Source of the DNA: Mantis religiosa
Lineage: Eukaryota > Arthropoda > Insecta > Mantodea > Mantidae
NCBI GenBank assembly: GCA_030765055.1
Contig: JAUKNK010000147.1
Span: forward strand, 4,050,001 to 4,114,000
Length of the DNA: 64,000 bases
Direction of reading: 5' to 3'
The position numbers and the translations under genes are program-made. Under the pieces are notes generated by a model. That model had not been told where the DNA came from. It did no database searches and worked only from the letters and a program-made list of their open reading frames with translations. The stretch's first letter is position 1. Each line of letters starts with the position of its first letter. Positions 38,220 to 51,100 of this stretch are shown here, piece by piece.

Positions 38220-38223
38220 AGCT
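38220..38223. repeat. Right target-site duplication (AGCT)
   Basis: This is the second AGCT copy, after which CTAAGGAACCTG resumes the A-type unit. The in-phase resumption is the main evidence for a simple insertion rather than a rearrangement. Confidence 0.7.
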
Positions 38224-41200
38224 CTAAGGAACCTGTATTCTTTTGCACTTCATTTGTTTCACTATGCGGTATGCCGTACATTTAGAGGTTTTCTTTTATC
38301 CAAAAGAGCTGTTGTCAGAAATGTCTAAGCTCTAAGGAACCTGTATTCTTTTGCACTTCATTTGTTTCACTATGCGGTATGCCGTACATTTAGAGGTTTT
38401 CTTTTATCCAAAAGAGCTGCTGTCAGAAATGTCTAAGCTCTAAGGAACCTGTATTCCTTTGCACTTCATTGTTTCACTATGCGATATGCCGTACATTTAG
38501 AGGTTTTCTTTTATACAAAAGTGTTGTTGCCAACGAAGTCTAAGCTCTAAGGAAACTGTATTCTTTTGCACTTCATTTGTTTCACTAAGCGATATGCCGT
38601 ACATTTAGAGGTTTTCTTTTATCCAAAAGCGCTGTTGTCAGAGAAGTCTAAGCTCTAAGGAACCTGTATTCTTTTGCACTTCATTTGTTTCACTATGCGA
38701 TATGCCGTACATTTAGAGGTTTAGTTTTATCCAAAAGAGCTGTTGTCAGAAATGTCTAAGCTCTAAGGAGCCTTCATTCTTTTGCACTTCATTTGTTTCA
38801 GAATCCGATATGCCGTAAATTTAGAGGTTTCCTTTTATCCAAAAGAGCTGTTGTCAGAGCAGTCTAAGCTCTAAGGAGCCTTCATTATTTTGCACTTCAT
38901 TTGTTTCAGAATCCGATATGCCGTAAATTTAGAGGTTTCCTTTTATCCAAAAGTGTTGTTGTCAGAGAAGTCTAAGCTCTAAGGAGCCTTCATTCTTTTG
39001 CACTCCATTTGTTTCAGAATCCAATATGCCATAAATTTAGATATTTCCTTTTATTCAAAAGTGTAGTGGTCAGAGAAGTGTAAGCTCTAAGGAGCCTTCA
39101 CTCTTTGGCACTCCATTTGTTTCAGAATCCGATATGCCAAAAATTTAGAGGTTTCCTTTTATCCAAAAGTGTAGTGGTCAGAGAAGTCTAAGCTCTAAGG
39201 AGCCTTCATTCTTTTGCACTCCCTTTGTTTCAGAATCGGATATGCCGTAAATTTAGAGGTTTCCTTTTATCCAAAAGTGTTGTTGTCAGAGAAGTCTAAG
39301 CTCTAAGGAGCCTTCATTCTTTTGCACTTCATTTGTTTCAGAATCCGATATGCCGTAAATTTAGAGGTTTCCTTTTATTCAAAAGTGTTGTTGTCAGAGA
39401 ATTCTAATCTCTAAGGATCCTTCATTCTTTTGCACTCCATTTGTTTCAGAATCCGATATGCCATAAATTTAGAGGTTTCCTTTTATCCAAAAGTGTAGTG
39501 GTCAGAGAAGTCTAAGCTCTAAGGAGCCTTCATTCTTTTGCACTCCATTTGTTTCAGAATCCGATATGCCGTAAATTTAGAGGTTTCCTTTTATCCAAAA
39601 GTGTTGTTGTCAGAGAAGTCTAAGCTCTAAGGAGCCTTCATTCTTTTGCACTCCATTTGTTTCAGAATCCGATATGCCGTAAATTTAGAGGTTTCCTTTT
39701 ATCCAAAAGTGTTGTTGTCAGAGAAGTCTAAGCTCTAAGGAGCCTTCATTCTTTTGCACTCCATTTTGTTTCAGAATCCGATATGCCATAAATTTAGAGG
39801 TTTCCTTTTATCCAAAAGTGTAGTGGTCAGAGAAGTCTAAGCTCTAAGGAGCCTTCATTCTTTTGCACTCCATTTTGTTTCAGAATCCGATATGCCATAA
39901 ATTTAGAGGTTTCCTTTTATCCAAAAGTGTAGTGGTCAGAGAAGTCTAAGCTCTAAGGAGCCTTCATTCTTTTGCACTGCATTTGTTTCAGAATCCGATA
40001 TGCCATAAATTTAGAGGTTTCCTTTTATCCAAAAGTGTAGTGGTCAGAGAAGTCTAAGCTCTAAGGAGCCTTCATTCTTTTGCACTCCATTTGTTTCAGA
40101 ATCCGATATGCCATAAATTTAGAGGTTTCCTTTTATCCAAAAGTGTAGTGGTTAGAGATGTCTAAGCTCTAAGGAGCCCTTATTCTTTTGCACTCCATTT
40201 ATTTCAGAATCCGATATGCCGTAAATTTAGAGGTTTCCTTTTATCCAAAAGTGTTGTGGTCAGAGAAGTCTAAGTTCTAAGGAACCTGTATTCTTTTGCA
40301 CTTCAATTGTTTCACTAGGCGATATGCCGTAAATTTAGAGTTTTGTTTTATCCAAAAGCGTTGTTGCCAGAGATACCTAATTTCTAAAGGAGTCTGCATT
40401 CTTTTGACGTTCATTTGCTTCACTATCCGATATGAAGTAAATTTAGAGGTTTGTTTTATCCAAAAGTATTGTTGACAGAGATGTCTAAACTCTAAGGAGC
40501 CAGTATTGTTTTGAACTCCATTTGTTTGATAATGCGATATGTCGTCAATTTGGATGTTTCCTTTTATCCAAAAGCTTATTTCTCAGAGAAATCTAAGCCC
40601 TAACTAGCCAGTATTGTTTTGAACTTCATTTGCTTCACAATGCGATATATCGTCAATTTAGATGTTTTCTTTTAATCAAAGCGTATTTGTCAGAGAAGTA
40701 TAAGCTCTAAGGAACCTGTATTCTTTTGCACTTCATTTGTTTCACTATGCGATATGCCGTACATTTAGAGATTTTCTTTTATCCAAAAGTGTTGTTGTCA
40801 GAGAAGTCTAAGCTCTAAGGAGCCTGTATTCTTTTGCACTCCATTTGTTTGACTATGCGATATGCCGTACATTCAGAGGTTTTCTTTTATCCAAAAGAGC
40901 TGTTGTCAGAGAAGTCTAAGCTCTAAGGAACCTGTATTCTTTTGCACTTCATTTGTTTCACTATGCGATATGCCGTACATTTAGAGGTTTACTTTTATCC
41001 AAAAGCGCTGTTGTCAGAAAAGTCTAAGCTCTAAGGAACCTGTATTCTTTTGCACTTCATCTGTTTCACTATGCGGTATGCCGTACATTTAGAGGTTTAC
41101 TGTTATCCAAAAGCGCTGTTGTCAGAAAAGTCTAAGCTCTAAGGAACCTGTATTCTTTTGCACTTCATTTTTTTCACTATGCGGAATGCCGTACATTTAG

Positions 41201-41229
41201 AGGTTTTCTTTTATCCAAAAGTGTTTTTG

Positions 41230-44200
41230 TCAGAGAAGTCTAAAGTGTAGGGAGCCTTCATTCTTTTGCACTTCATTTGTTTCAGAATCCGATATGCCGT
41301 ACATTTAGAGGTTTTCTTTTATCCAAAAGCGCTGTTGTCAGAGAAGTCTAAGCTCTAAGGAACCTGTATTCTTTTGCACTTCATGTGTTTCACTATGCGG
41401 TATGCCGTACACTTAGAGGTTTTCTTTTATCCAAAGGAGCTGTTGTCAGAAATGTCTAAGCTCTAAGGAGCCTGTATTCTTTTGCACTTCATTTGTTTCA
41501 CTATGCGGTATGCCGTACATTTAGAGGTTTCTTTTATCCAAAAGAGCTGTTGTCAGAAATGTCTAAGCTCTAAGGAACCTGTATTCTTTTGCACTTCATT
41601 TGTTTCACTATGCGGTATGCCGTACATTTAGAGGTTTTCTTTTATCCAAAAGAGCTGCTGTCAGAAATGTCTAAGATCTAAGGAACCTGTATTCCTTTGC
41701 ACTTCATTGTTTCACTATGCGATCTGCCGTACATTTAGAGGTTTTCTTTTATACAAAAGTGTTGTTGCCAACGAAGTCTAAGCTCTAAGGAAGCTGTATT
41801 CTTTTGCACTTCATTTGTTTCACTATGCGATATGCCGTACATTTAGAGGTTTTCTTTTATCCAAAAGCGCTGTTGTCAGAGAAGTCTAAGCTCTAAGGAA
41901 CCTGTATTCTTTTGCACTTCATTTGTTTCACTATGCGTTTGCCGTACATTTAGAGGTTTACTTTTATCCAAACGAGCTGTTGTCAGAAATGTCTAAGCTC
42001 TAAGGAGCCTTCATTCTTTTGCACTTCATTTGTTTCAGAATCCGATATGCCGTAAATTTAGAGGTTTCCTTTTATCTAAAAGTGTTGTTGTCAGAGAAGT
42101 CTAAGCTCTAAGGAGCCTTCATTCTTTTGCACTTCATTTGTTTCAGAATCCGATATGCCGTACATTTAGAGGTTTACTTTTATCCAAAAGAGCTATTGTC
42201 AGAAATGTCTAAGCTCTAAGGAGCCTTCATTCTTTTGCACTTCATTTGTTTCACTATGCGATATGCCGTATTTTCAGAGGTTTCCTTTTTTATCCAAAAG
42301 CGTTGTTGTCAGAGCAGTCTAAGCTCTAAGGAGCCTTCATTATTTTGCACTTCATTTGTTTCAGAATCCGATATGGCGTAAATTTAGAGGTTTCCTTTTA
42401 TCCAAAAGTGTTGTTTTCAGAGCAGTCTAAGCTCTAAGGAGCCTTCATTATTTTGCACTTCATTTGTTTCAGAATCCGATATGCCATAAATTTAGAGGTT
42501 TCCTTTTATCCAAAAGTGTAGTGGTCAGAGAAGTCTAAGCTCTAAGGAGCCTTCATTGTTTTGCACTCCATTTGTTTCAGAATCCGATATGCCATAAATT
42601 TAGAGGTTTCCTTTTATTCAAAAGTGTAGTGGTCAGAGAAGTCTAAGCTCTAAGTAGCCTTCACTCTTTTGCACTCCATTTGTTTCAGAATCCGATATGC
42701 CATAAATTTAGAGGTTTCCTTTTATACAAAAGTGTAGTGGTCAGAGAAGTCTAAACTCTAAGGGGCCTTCACTCTTTTGCACTCCCTTTGTTTCAGAATC
42801 CGATATGCCGTAAATTTAGAGGTTTCCTTTTATCCAAAAGTGTTGTTGTCAGAGAAGTCTAAGCTCTAAGGAGCCTTCATTCTTTTGCACTTCATTTGTT
42901 TCAGAATCCGATATGCCGTAAATTTAGAGGTTTCCTTTTATTCAAAAGTGTTGTTGTCAGAGAAGTCTAAGCTCTAAGGATCCTTCATTCTTTTGCACTC
43001 CATTTGTTTCAGAATCCGATATGCCATAAATTTAGAGGTTTCCTTTTATCCAAAAGTGTAGTGGTCAGAGAAGTCTAAGCTCTAAGGAGCCTTCATTCTT
43101 TTGCACTCCATTTGTTTCAGAATCCGATATGCCGTAAATATAGAGGTTTCCTTTTATCTAAAAGTTTTGTTGTCAGAGAAGTCTAAGCTCTAAGGAGCCT
43201 TCATTCTTTTGCACTCCATTTGTTTCAGAATCCGGTATGCCGTAAATTTAGAGGTTTCCTTTTATCCAAAAGTGTTGTTGTCAGAGAAGTCTAAGCTCTA
43301 AGGAGCCTTCATTCTTTTGCACTCCATTTTGTTCCAGAATCCGATATGCCATAAATTTAGAGGTTTCCTTTTATCCTAAAGTGTAGTGGTCAGAGAAGTC
43401 TAAGCTCTAAGGAGCCTTCATTATTTTGCACTCCATTTGTTTCAGAATCCGATATGCCATAAATTTAGAGGTTTCCTTTTATCCAAAAGTGTAGTGGTCA
43501 GAGAAGTCTAAGCTCTAAGGAGCCTTCATTCTTTTGCACTCCATTTGTTTCAGAATCCGATATGCCATAAATTTAGAGGTTTCCTTTTATCCAAAAGTGT
43601 AGTGGTCAGAGAAGTCTAAGCTCTAAGGAGCCTTCATTCTTTTGCACTCCATTTGTTTCAGAATCCGATATGCCATAAATTTAGAGGTTTCCTTTTATCC
43701 AAAAGTGTAGTGGTCAGAGAAGTCTAAGCTCTAAGGGGCCTTCATTCTTTTGCACTCCATTTGTTTCAGAATCCGATATGCCATAAATTTAGAGGTTTCC
43801 TTTTATCCAAAAGTGTAGTGGTCAGAGAAGTCTAAGCTCTAAGGAGCCTTCATTCTTTTGCACTCCATTTGTTTCAGAATCCGATATGCCATAAATTTAG
43901 AGGTTTCCTTTTATCCAAAAGTGTTGTTGTCAGAGAAGCCTAAGTTCTAAGGTGCCTGTATTCTTTTGACTTTCTTTTGTTTCACTATGCGGTATGCCGT
44001 AAATTTAGAGGTTTCCATTTACCAACAGTGTTTTTACCTAAGAAGTCTAAGCACTAAGGAGCCTGTATTCTTTTGCACATCATTTGCTTCACTATGCGAT
44101 ATGCCGTAAATTTAGAGGTTTCCATTTATCCAAAAGTGTTTTTACCTAAGAAGTCTAAGCCCTAAGGCGCCTGTATTCTTTTGCACATCATTTGTTTCAC

Positions 44201-45168
44201 TATGCGATATGCCGTAAATTTAGAGGTTTGTTTTATCCAAAAGCGTTGTTGCCGGAGATATCTAAACTCTAAAGGAGTCGGCATTCTTTTGACTTTCATT
44301 TGTTTCACCATACGAAATGCCGTAAATTTAGAGGTTTGTTTTATCCAAAAGTGTTGTTGACAGAGATGTCTAAACTCTAAGGAGCCAGTATTGTTTCGAA
44401 CTCCATTTGTTTCACAATGCGATATATCGTCAATTTAGATGTTTCCTTTTATTCAAAAGCTTACTTCTCAGAGAAATCTAAGCCCTAAGGGGCCAGTATT
44501 GTTTTGAACTTCATTTGCTTCACAATGCGATATATCGTCAATTTAGATGTTTTCTTTTATTCAAAAGCTTACTTCTCAGAGAAATCTAAGTCCTAAGGAG
44601 CCAGTATTGTTTTGAACTTCATTTGCTTCACAATGCGATATATCGACAATTTAGATGTTTTCTTTTAATCAAAGCGTATTTGTCAGAGAAGTCTAAGCTC
44701 TAAGGAGCCTTCATTCTTTTGCACTTCATTTGTTTCACTATGCGATATGCCGTACATTTAGAGGTTTTCTTTAATCCAAAAGTGTTGTTACCAGAGAAGA
44801 CTAAGCTCTAGGGAGCCTGAATTCTTTTCACTTTCTTTTGTTTCACTATGCGGTATGCCGTACATTTAGAGGTTTTCTTTTATCCAAAAGCGTTGTTGTC
44901 AGAGAAGTCTAAGCTTTAAGGAGCCTTCACTCTTTTGCACTTCATTTGTTTCACTATGCGATATGCCGTTTATTTAAAGGTTTTCTTTTATCCAAAAGCG
45001 TTGTTGTCAGAGAAGTCTAAGCTTTAAGGAGCCTTCACTCTTTTGCACTTCATTTGTTTCACTATGCGATATGCCGTTTATTTAGAGGTTTTCTTTTATC
45101 CAAAAGCGTTGTTGTCAAGGAAGTCTAAGCTATAAGGAGCCTTCACTCTTTTGCACTTCATTTGTTTC
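41230..45168 (+). repeat. Third AGTCTAGGG-marked block and following C and A units
   Basis: After the marker variant at 41244 come A units to about 42000, B to 43935, C to 44675 (TTTTAATCAAAGCG at 44663), then A-type units with GCCGTTTATTTAGAGG, TTGTCAAGGAAG and GCTTTAAGGAGCC. The last group is a distinct local sublineage of about five units that reappears at 52300-52560. Confidence 0.75.
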
Positions 45169-48100
45169 ACTATGCGATATGCCGTTTATTTAGAGGTTTT
45201 CTTTTATCCAAAAGCGTTGTTGTCAAGGAAGTCTAAGCTTTAAGGAGCCTTCACTCTTTTGCACTTCATTTGTTTCACTATGTGATATTCCGTACATTTA
45301 GAGGTTTTCTTTTATCCAAAAGCGTTGTTGTCAGAGAAGTCTAAGCTTTAAGGAGCCTTCACTCTTTTGCACTTCATTTGTTTCACTATGCGATATGCCG
45401 TTTATTTAGAGGTTTTCTTTTATCCAAAAGCGTTGTTGTCAGAGAAGTCTAAGCTCTAAGGAACCTGTATTCTTTTGCACTTCATTTGTTTCACTATGTG
45501 ATATGCCGTATTTTCAGAGGTTTCCTTTTATCCAAAAGCTTTGTTGTCAGAGAAGTCTAAGCTCTAAGGAGCCTTCATTATTTTGCACTCCATTGTTTTC
45601 AGAATCCGATATGCCATAAATTTAGAGGTTTCCTTTTATCCAAAAGTGTAGTGGTCAGAGATACCTAATTTCTAAAGGAGTCTGCATTCTTTTGACTTTC
45701 ATTTGTTTCACAATCCGATATGCCGTAAATTTAGAGGTTTGTTTTATCCAAAAGTGTTGTTGACAGAGATGTCTAAACTCTAAGGAGCCAGTACTGTTTT
45801 GAACTCCATTTGTTTGACAATGCGATATGTCGTCAATTTAGATGTTTCCTTTTATTCAAAAGCTTACTTCTCAGATAAATCTAATCCCTAAGGAGCCAGT
45901 ATTGTTTTGAACTTCATTTGCTTCACAATGCGATATATCGTCAATTTAGATGTTTTCTTTTAATCAAAGCGTATTTGTCAGAGAAGTCTAAGCTCTAAGG
46001 AACCTGTATTCTTTTGTACTTCATTTGTTTCACTATGCGATATGCCGTACATTTAGAGGTTTTCTTTTATCCAAAAGTGTTGTTGTCAGAGAAGTCTAAG
46101 CTCTAAGAATCCTGTATTCTTTTGCACTTCATTTGTTTGACTATGCGATGTGCCGTACATTTAGAGGTTTTCTTTTATCCAAAAGTGTTGTTGTCAGAGA
46201 AGTCTAAGCTCTAAGGAACCTGTATTCTTTTGTACTTCATCTGTTTCACTATGCGATATGCCGTACATTTAGAGGTTTTCTTTTATCCAAAAGCGCTGTT
46301 ATCAGAGAAGTATAAGCTCTAAGGAACCTGTATTCTTTTGCACTTCATTTGTTTCAGAATCCGATATGCCGTAAATTTAGAGGTTTCCTTTTATCCAAAA
46401 GAGCTGTTGTCAGAAATGTCTAAATTCTAAGGAGCCTTCATTCTTTTGGACTTCATTTGTTTCAGAATCCGATATACCGTACATTTAGAGGTTTACTTTT
46501 ATCTAAAAGAGCTATTGTCAGATATGTCTAAACTCTAAGGAGCCTTCATTATTTTGCACTCCATTTGTTTCAGAATCCGATATGCCATAAATTGAGAGGT
46601 TTCCTTTTATCCAAAAGTGTTGTGGTCAGAGAAGTCTAAGCTCTAAGAAGCCTTCATTCTTTTGCACTCCCTTTGTTTCAGAATCCGATATGCCGTAAAT
46701 TTAGAGGTTTCCTTTTATCCAAAAGTGTTGTTGTCAGAGAAGTCTAAGCTCTAAGGAGCCTTCATTCTTTTGCACTTCATTTGTTTCAGAATCCGATATG
46801 CCGTAAATTTAGAGGTTTGCTTTTATTCAAAAGTGTTGTTGTCAGAGAAGTCTAAGCTCTAAGGATCCTTCATTCTTTTGCACTCCATTTGTTTCAGAAT
46901 CCGATATGCCATAAATTTAGAGGTTTCCTTTTATCCAAAAGTGTAGTGGTCAGAGAAGTCTAAGCTCTAAGGAGCCTTCATTCTTTTGCACTCCATTTGT
47001 TTCAGAATTCGATATGCCGTAAATTTAGAGGTTTCCTTTTATCCAAAAGTGTTGTTGTCAGAGAAGTCTAAGCTCTAAGGAGCCTTCATTCTTTTGCACT
47101 CCATTTGTTTCAGAATCCGATATGCTGTAAATTTTGAGGTTTCCTTTTATCCAAAAGTGTTGTAGTCAGAGAAGTCTGAGCTCTAAGGAGCCTTCATTCT
47201 TTTGCACTCCATTTTGTTTCAGAATCCGATATGCCATAAATTTAGAGGTTTCCTTTTATCCAAAAGTGTAGTGGTCAGAGAAGTCTAAGCTCTAAGGAGC
47301 CTTCATTCTTTTGCACTCCATTTGTTTCAGAATCCGATATGCCATAAATTTAGAGGTTTCCTTTTATCCAAAAGTGTAGTGGTCAGAGAAGTCTAAGCTC
47401 TAATGAGCCTTCATTCTTTTGCACTCCATTTGTTTCAGAATCCGATATGCCATAAATTTAGAGGTTTCCTTTTATCCAAAAGTGTTGTTGTCAGAGAAGT
47501 CTAAGCTCTAAGAATCCTGTATTCTTTTGCACTTCATTTGTTTCACTATGCGATATGCCGTACATTTAGAGGTTTTCTTTTATCCAAAAGTGTTCTTGTC
47601 AGAGAAGTCTAAGCTCTAAGAATCCTGTATTCTTTTGCACTTCATTTGTTTGACTATGCGATATGCCGTACATTCAGAGGTTTTCTTTTATCCAAAAGAG
47701 CTGTTGTCAGAGTAGTCTAAGCTCTAAGGAACCTGTATTCTTTTGCACTTTATTTGTTTCACTATGCGGTATGCCGTATATTTAGAGGTTTACTTTTATC
47801 CAAAAGCGCTTTGTCAGAAATGTCTAAGCTCTAAGGAACCTGTATTCTTTTGCACTTCATTTGTTTCACTATGCGATACGCCGTACATTTAGAGGTTAAC
47901 TTTTATCCAAAAGCGCTGTTGTCAGAAATGTCTAAGCTCTAAGGAACCTGTATTCTTTTGCACTTCATTTGTTTCACTATGCGGTATGCCATACATTTAG
48001 AGGTTTTCTTTTATCCAAAAGTGTTGTTGTCAGAGAAGTCTAAGCTCTAAGGAGCCTGTATTCTTTTGCACTTCATTTGTTGACTATGCGATATGCCGTG

Positions 48101-51100
48101 CATTTAGAATTTTACTTTTATCCAAAAGCGCTGTTGTCAGAAATGTCTAAGCTCTAAGGAACCTGTATTCTTTTGCACTTCATTTGTTTCACTATGCGGT
48201 ATGCCGTACATTTAGATGTTTTCTGTTATCCAAAAGCGGTGTTGTCAGAGAAGTCTAAGCTCTAAGGAACCTGAATTCTTTTGCACTTCATTTGTTTCAC
48301 TATGCGGTATGCCGTAAATTTAGAGGTTTTCTTATATCCAAAAGAGCTGTTGTCAGAAATGTGTAAGCTCTAAGTAACCTGTATTCTTTAGCACTTCATT
48401 TGTTTCACTATGCGGTATGCCGTACATTTAGAGGTTTTCTTTTATCCAAAAGAGCTGTTGTCAGAAATGTCTAAGCTCTAAGGAACCTGTATTCTTTTGC
48501 ACTTCATTTGTTTCACTATGCGGAATGCCGTACATTTAGAGGTTTTCTTTTATCCAAAAGAGCTGTTGTCAGAAATGTCTAAGCTCTAAGGAACCTGTAT
48601 TCTTTTGCACTTCATTGTTTCACTATGCGATATGCCGTACATTTAGAGGTTTTCTTTTATACAAAAGTGTTGTTGCAAACGAAGTCTAAGCTCTAAGGAA
48701 ACTGTATTCTTTTGCACTTCATTTGTTTCACTATGCGATATGCCGTACATTTAGAGGTTTTCTTTTATACAAAAGCGCTGTTGTCAGAAAAGTCTAAGCT
48801 CTAAGGAACCTGTATTCTTTTGCACTTCATTTGTTTCACTATGCGATATGCCGTACATTTAGAGGTTTACTTTTATCCAAAAGAGCTGTTGTCAGAAATG
48901 TCTAAGCTCTAAGGAGCCTTCATTCTTTTGCACTTCTTTTGTTTCCGAATCCGATATGCCGTAAATTTAGAGGTTTCCTTTTATCCAAAAGAGCTGTTGT
49001 CAGAAATGTCTAAGCTCTAAGGAGCCTTCAATCTTTTGCACTTCATTTGTTTCAGAATCCGATATGCCGTACGTTTAGAGGTTTACTTTTATCCAAAAGA
49101 GCTGTTGTCAGACATGTCTAAGCTCTAAGGAGCCTTCATTCTTCTGCACTTCATTTGTTTCACTATGCGATATGCCGTATTTTCAGAGCTTTCCTTTTAT
49201 CCAAAAGCGTTGTTGTCAGAGCAGTCTAAGCTCTAAGGAGCCTTCATTTTTTTTGCACTTCATTTGTTTCAGAATCCGATATGCCGTAAATTTAGAGGTT
49301 TCCTTTTATCCAAAAGTGTAGTGGTCAGAGAAGTCTAAGCTCTAAGGAGCCTTCATTATTTTGCACTTCATTTGTTTCAGAATCCGATATACCTTAAATT
49401 TAGAGGTTTCCTTTTATCCAAAAGTGTTGTGGTCAGGGAAGTCTAGGCTCTAAGGAACCTGTATACTTTTGCACTTCATTTGTTTCAGAATCACATATGA
49501 CTTAAATTTAGAGGTTTCCTTTTATCCAAATGCGTGTGTCAGAGCAGTCTAAGCTCTAAGGAGCCTTCATTTTTTTGCACTTCATTTGTTTCAGAATCCG
49601 ATATGCCGTAAATTTAGAGGTTTCCTTTTATCCAAAAGCGTTGTTGTCAGAGCAGTCTAAGCTCTAAGGAGCCTTCATTTTTTTGCACTTCATTTGTTTC
49701 AGAATCCGATATGCCGTAAATTTAGAGGTTTCCTTTTATCCAAAAGTGTAGTGGTCAGAGAAGTCTAAGCTCTAAGGAGCCTTCATTATTTTGCACTTCA
49801 TTTGTTTCAGAATCCGATATACCTTAAATTTAGAGGTTTCCTTTTATCCAAAAGTGTTGTGGTCAGGGAAGTCTAGGCTCTAAGGAACCTGTATACTTTT
49901 GCACTTCATTTGTTTCAGAATCACATATGCCGTAAATTTAGAGGTTTCCTTTTATCCAAATGCGTGTGTCAGAGGAGTCTAAGCTGTAAGGCACCTGTAT
50001 TCTTTTTCACTTCATTTGTTTCAGAATCCGATATGCCGTAAATTTAGAGGTTTCCTTTTATCCAAAAGTGTTGTTGTCAGAGCAGTCTAAGTTCAAAGGT
50101 GCCTGTATTCTTTTGACTTTCTTTTGTTTCACTATTCGGTAAGCTGTAAATTTAGAGGTTTCCATTTATCCAAAAGTGTTTTTACCAAAGAAGTCTAAGC
50201 ACTGAGGAGCCTGTATTCTTTTGCACTTCATTTGTTGCACTATGCGATATGTCGTATTTTCAGAGCTTTCCTTTTATCCAAAAGCGTTGTTGTCAGAGCA
50301 GTCTAAGCTCTAAGGAGCCTTCATTTTTTTGCACTTCATTTGTTTCAGAATCCGATATGCCGTAAATTTAGAGGTTTCCTTTTATCCAAAAGTGTAGTGG
50401 TCAGAGAAGTCTAAGCTCTAAGGAGCCTTCATTCTTTTGCACTCCATTTGTTTCAGAATCCGATATGCCATAAATTTAGAGGTTTCCTTTTATCCAAAAG
50501 TGTTGTTGTCAGAGAAGTCTAAGCTCTAAGGAGCCTTCATTCTTTTGCACTCCATTTGTTTCAGAATCTGATATGCCGTAAATTTAGAAGTTTCCTTTTA
50601 TCCAAAACTGTTGTTGTCAGAGAAGTCTAAGCTCTAAGGAGCCTTCATTCTTTTGCACTCCATTTGTTTCAGAATCCGATAAGCCATAAATTTAGAGGTT
50701 TCCTTTTATTCAAAAGTGTAGTGGTCAGAGAAGTCTAAGCTCTAAGGAGCCTTCATTCTTTTGCACTTCATTTGTGTCACTATGCGATATGCCGTATTTT
50801 CAGAGGTTTCCTTTTATCCAAAAGTGTTGTTGTCAGAGAAGTCTAAGCTCTAAGGAGCCTTCATTCTTTTGCACTTCATTTGTTTCACTATGCGATATAC
50901 CGTATTTTCAGAGGTTTCCTCTTATCCAAAAGTGTAGTGGTCAGAGAAGTCTAAGCTCTAAGGAGCCTTCATTCTTTTGCACTTCATTTGTTTCAGAATC
51001 CGATATGCCATAAATATAGAGGTTTCCATTTATACAAAAGTGTTGTTGTCAGAGAAGTCTAAGCTCTAAGGAGCCTTCATTGTTTTGCACTCCATTTGCT

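Larger units (their letters stand above)
36390..41230 (+). repeat. Second AGTCTAGGG-marked block, carrying the insertion
   Basis: It runs from the marker at 36404 to its variant AGTGTAGGG at 41244. Subtracting the insertion and its duplicated site (1168 bp) leaves 3672 bp, exactly 34 units. Order is A, insertion, A (to about 38765), B (to about 40285), C (to about 40682), A. The corresponding places in the other two blocks have no insertion. Confidence 0.75.

Noticed and set aside
38072..38281. 69-codon minus-strand frame across the right insertion junction
   Set aside because: It starts in the satellite and runs into the insertion, so it is a chimera of unrelated sequence.
50774..51013. 79-codon plus-strand frame, identical at 58544-58783
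   Set aside because: The identity follows from the 7-kb duplication. The translation is a two-unit satellite read-through with a 36-residue period.
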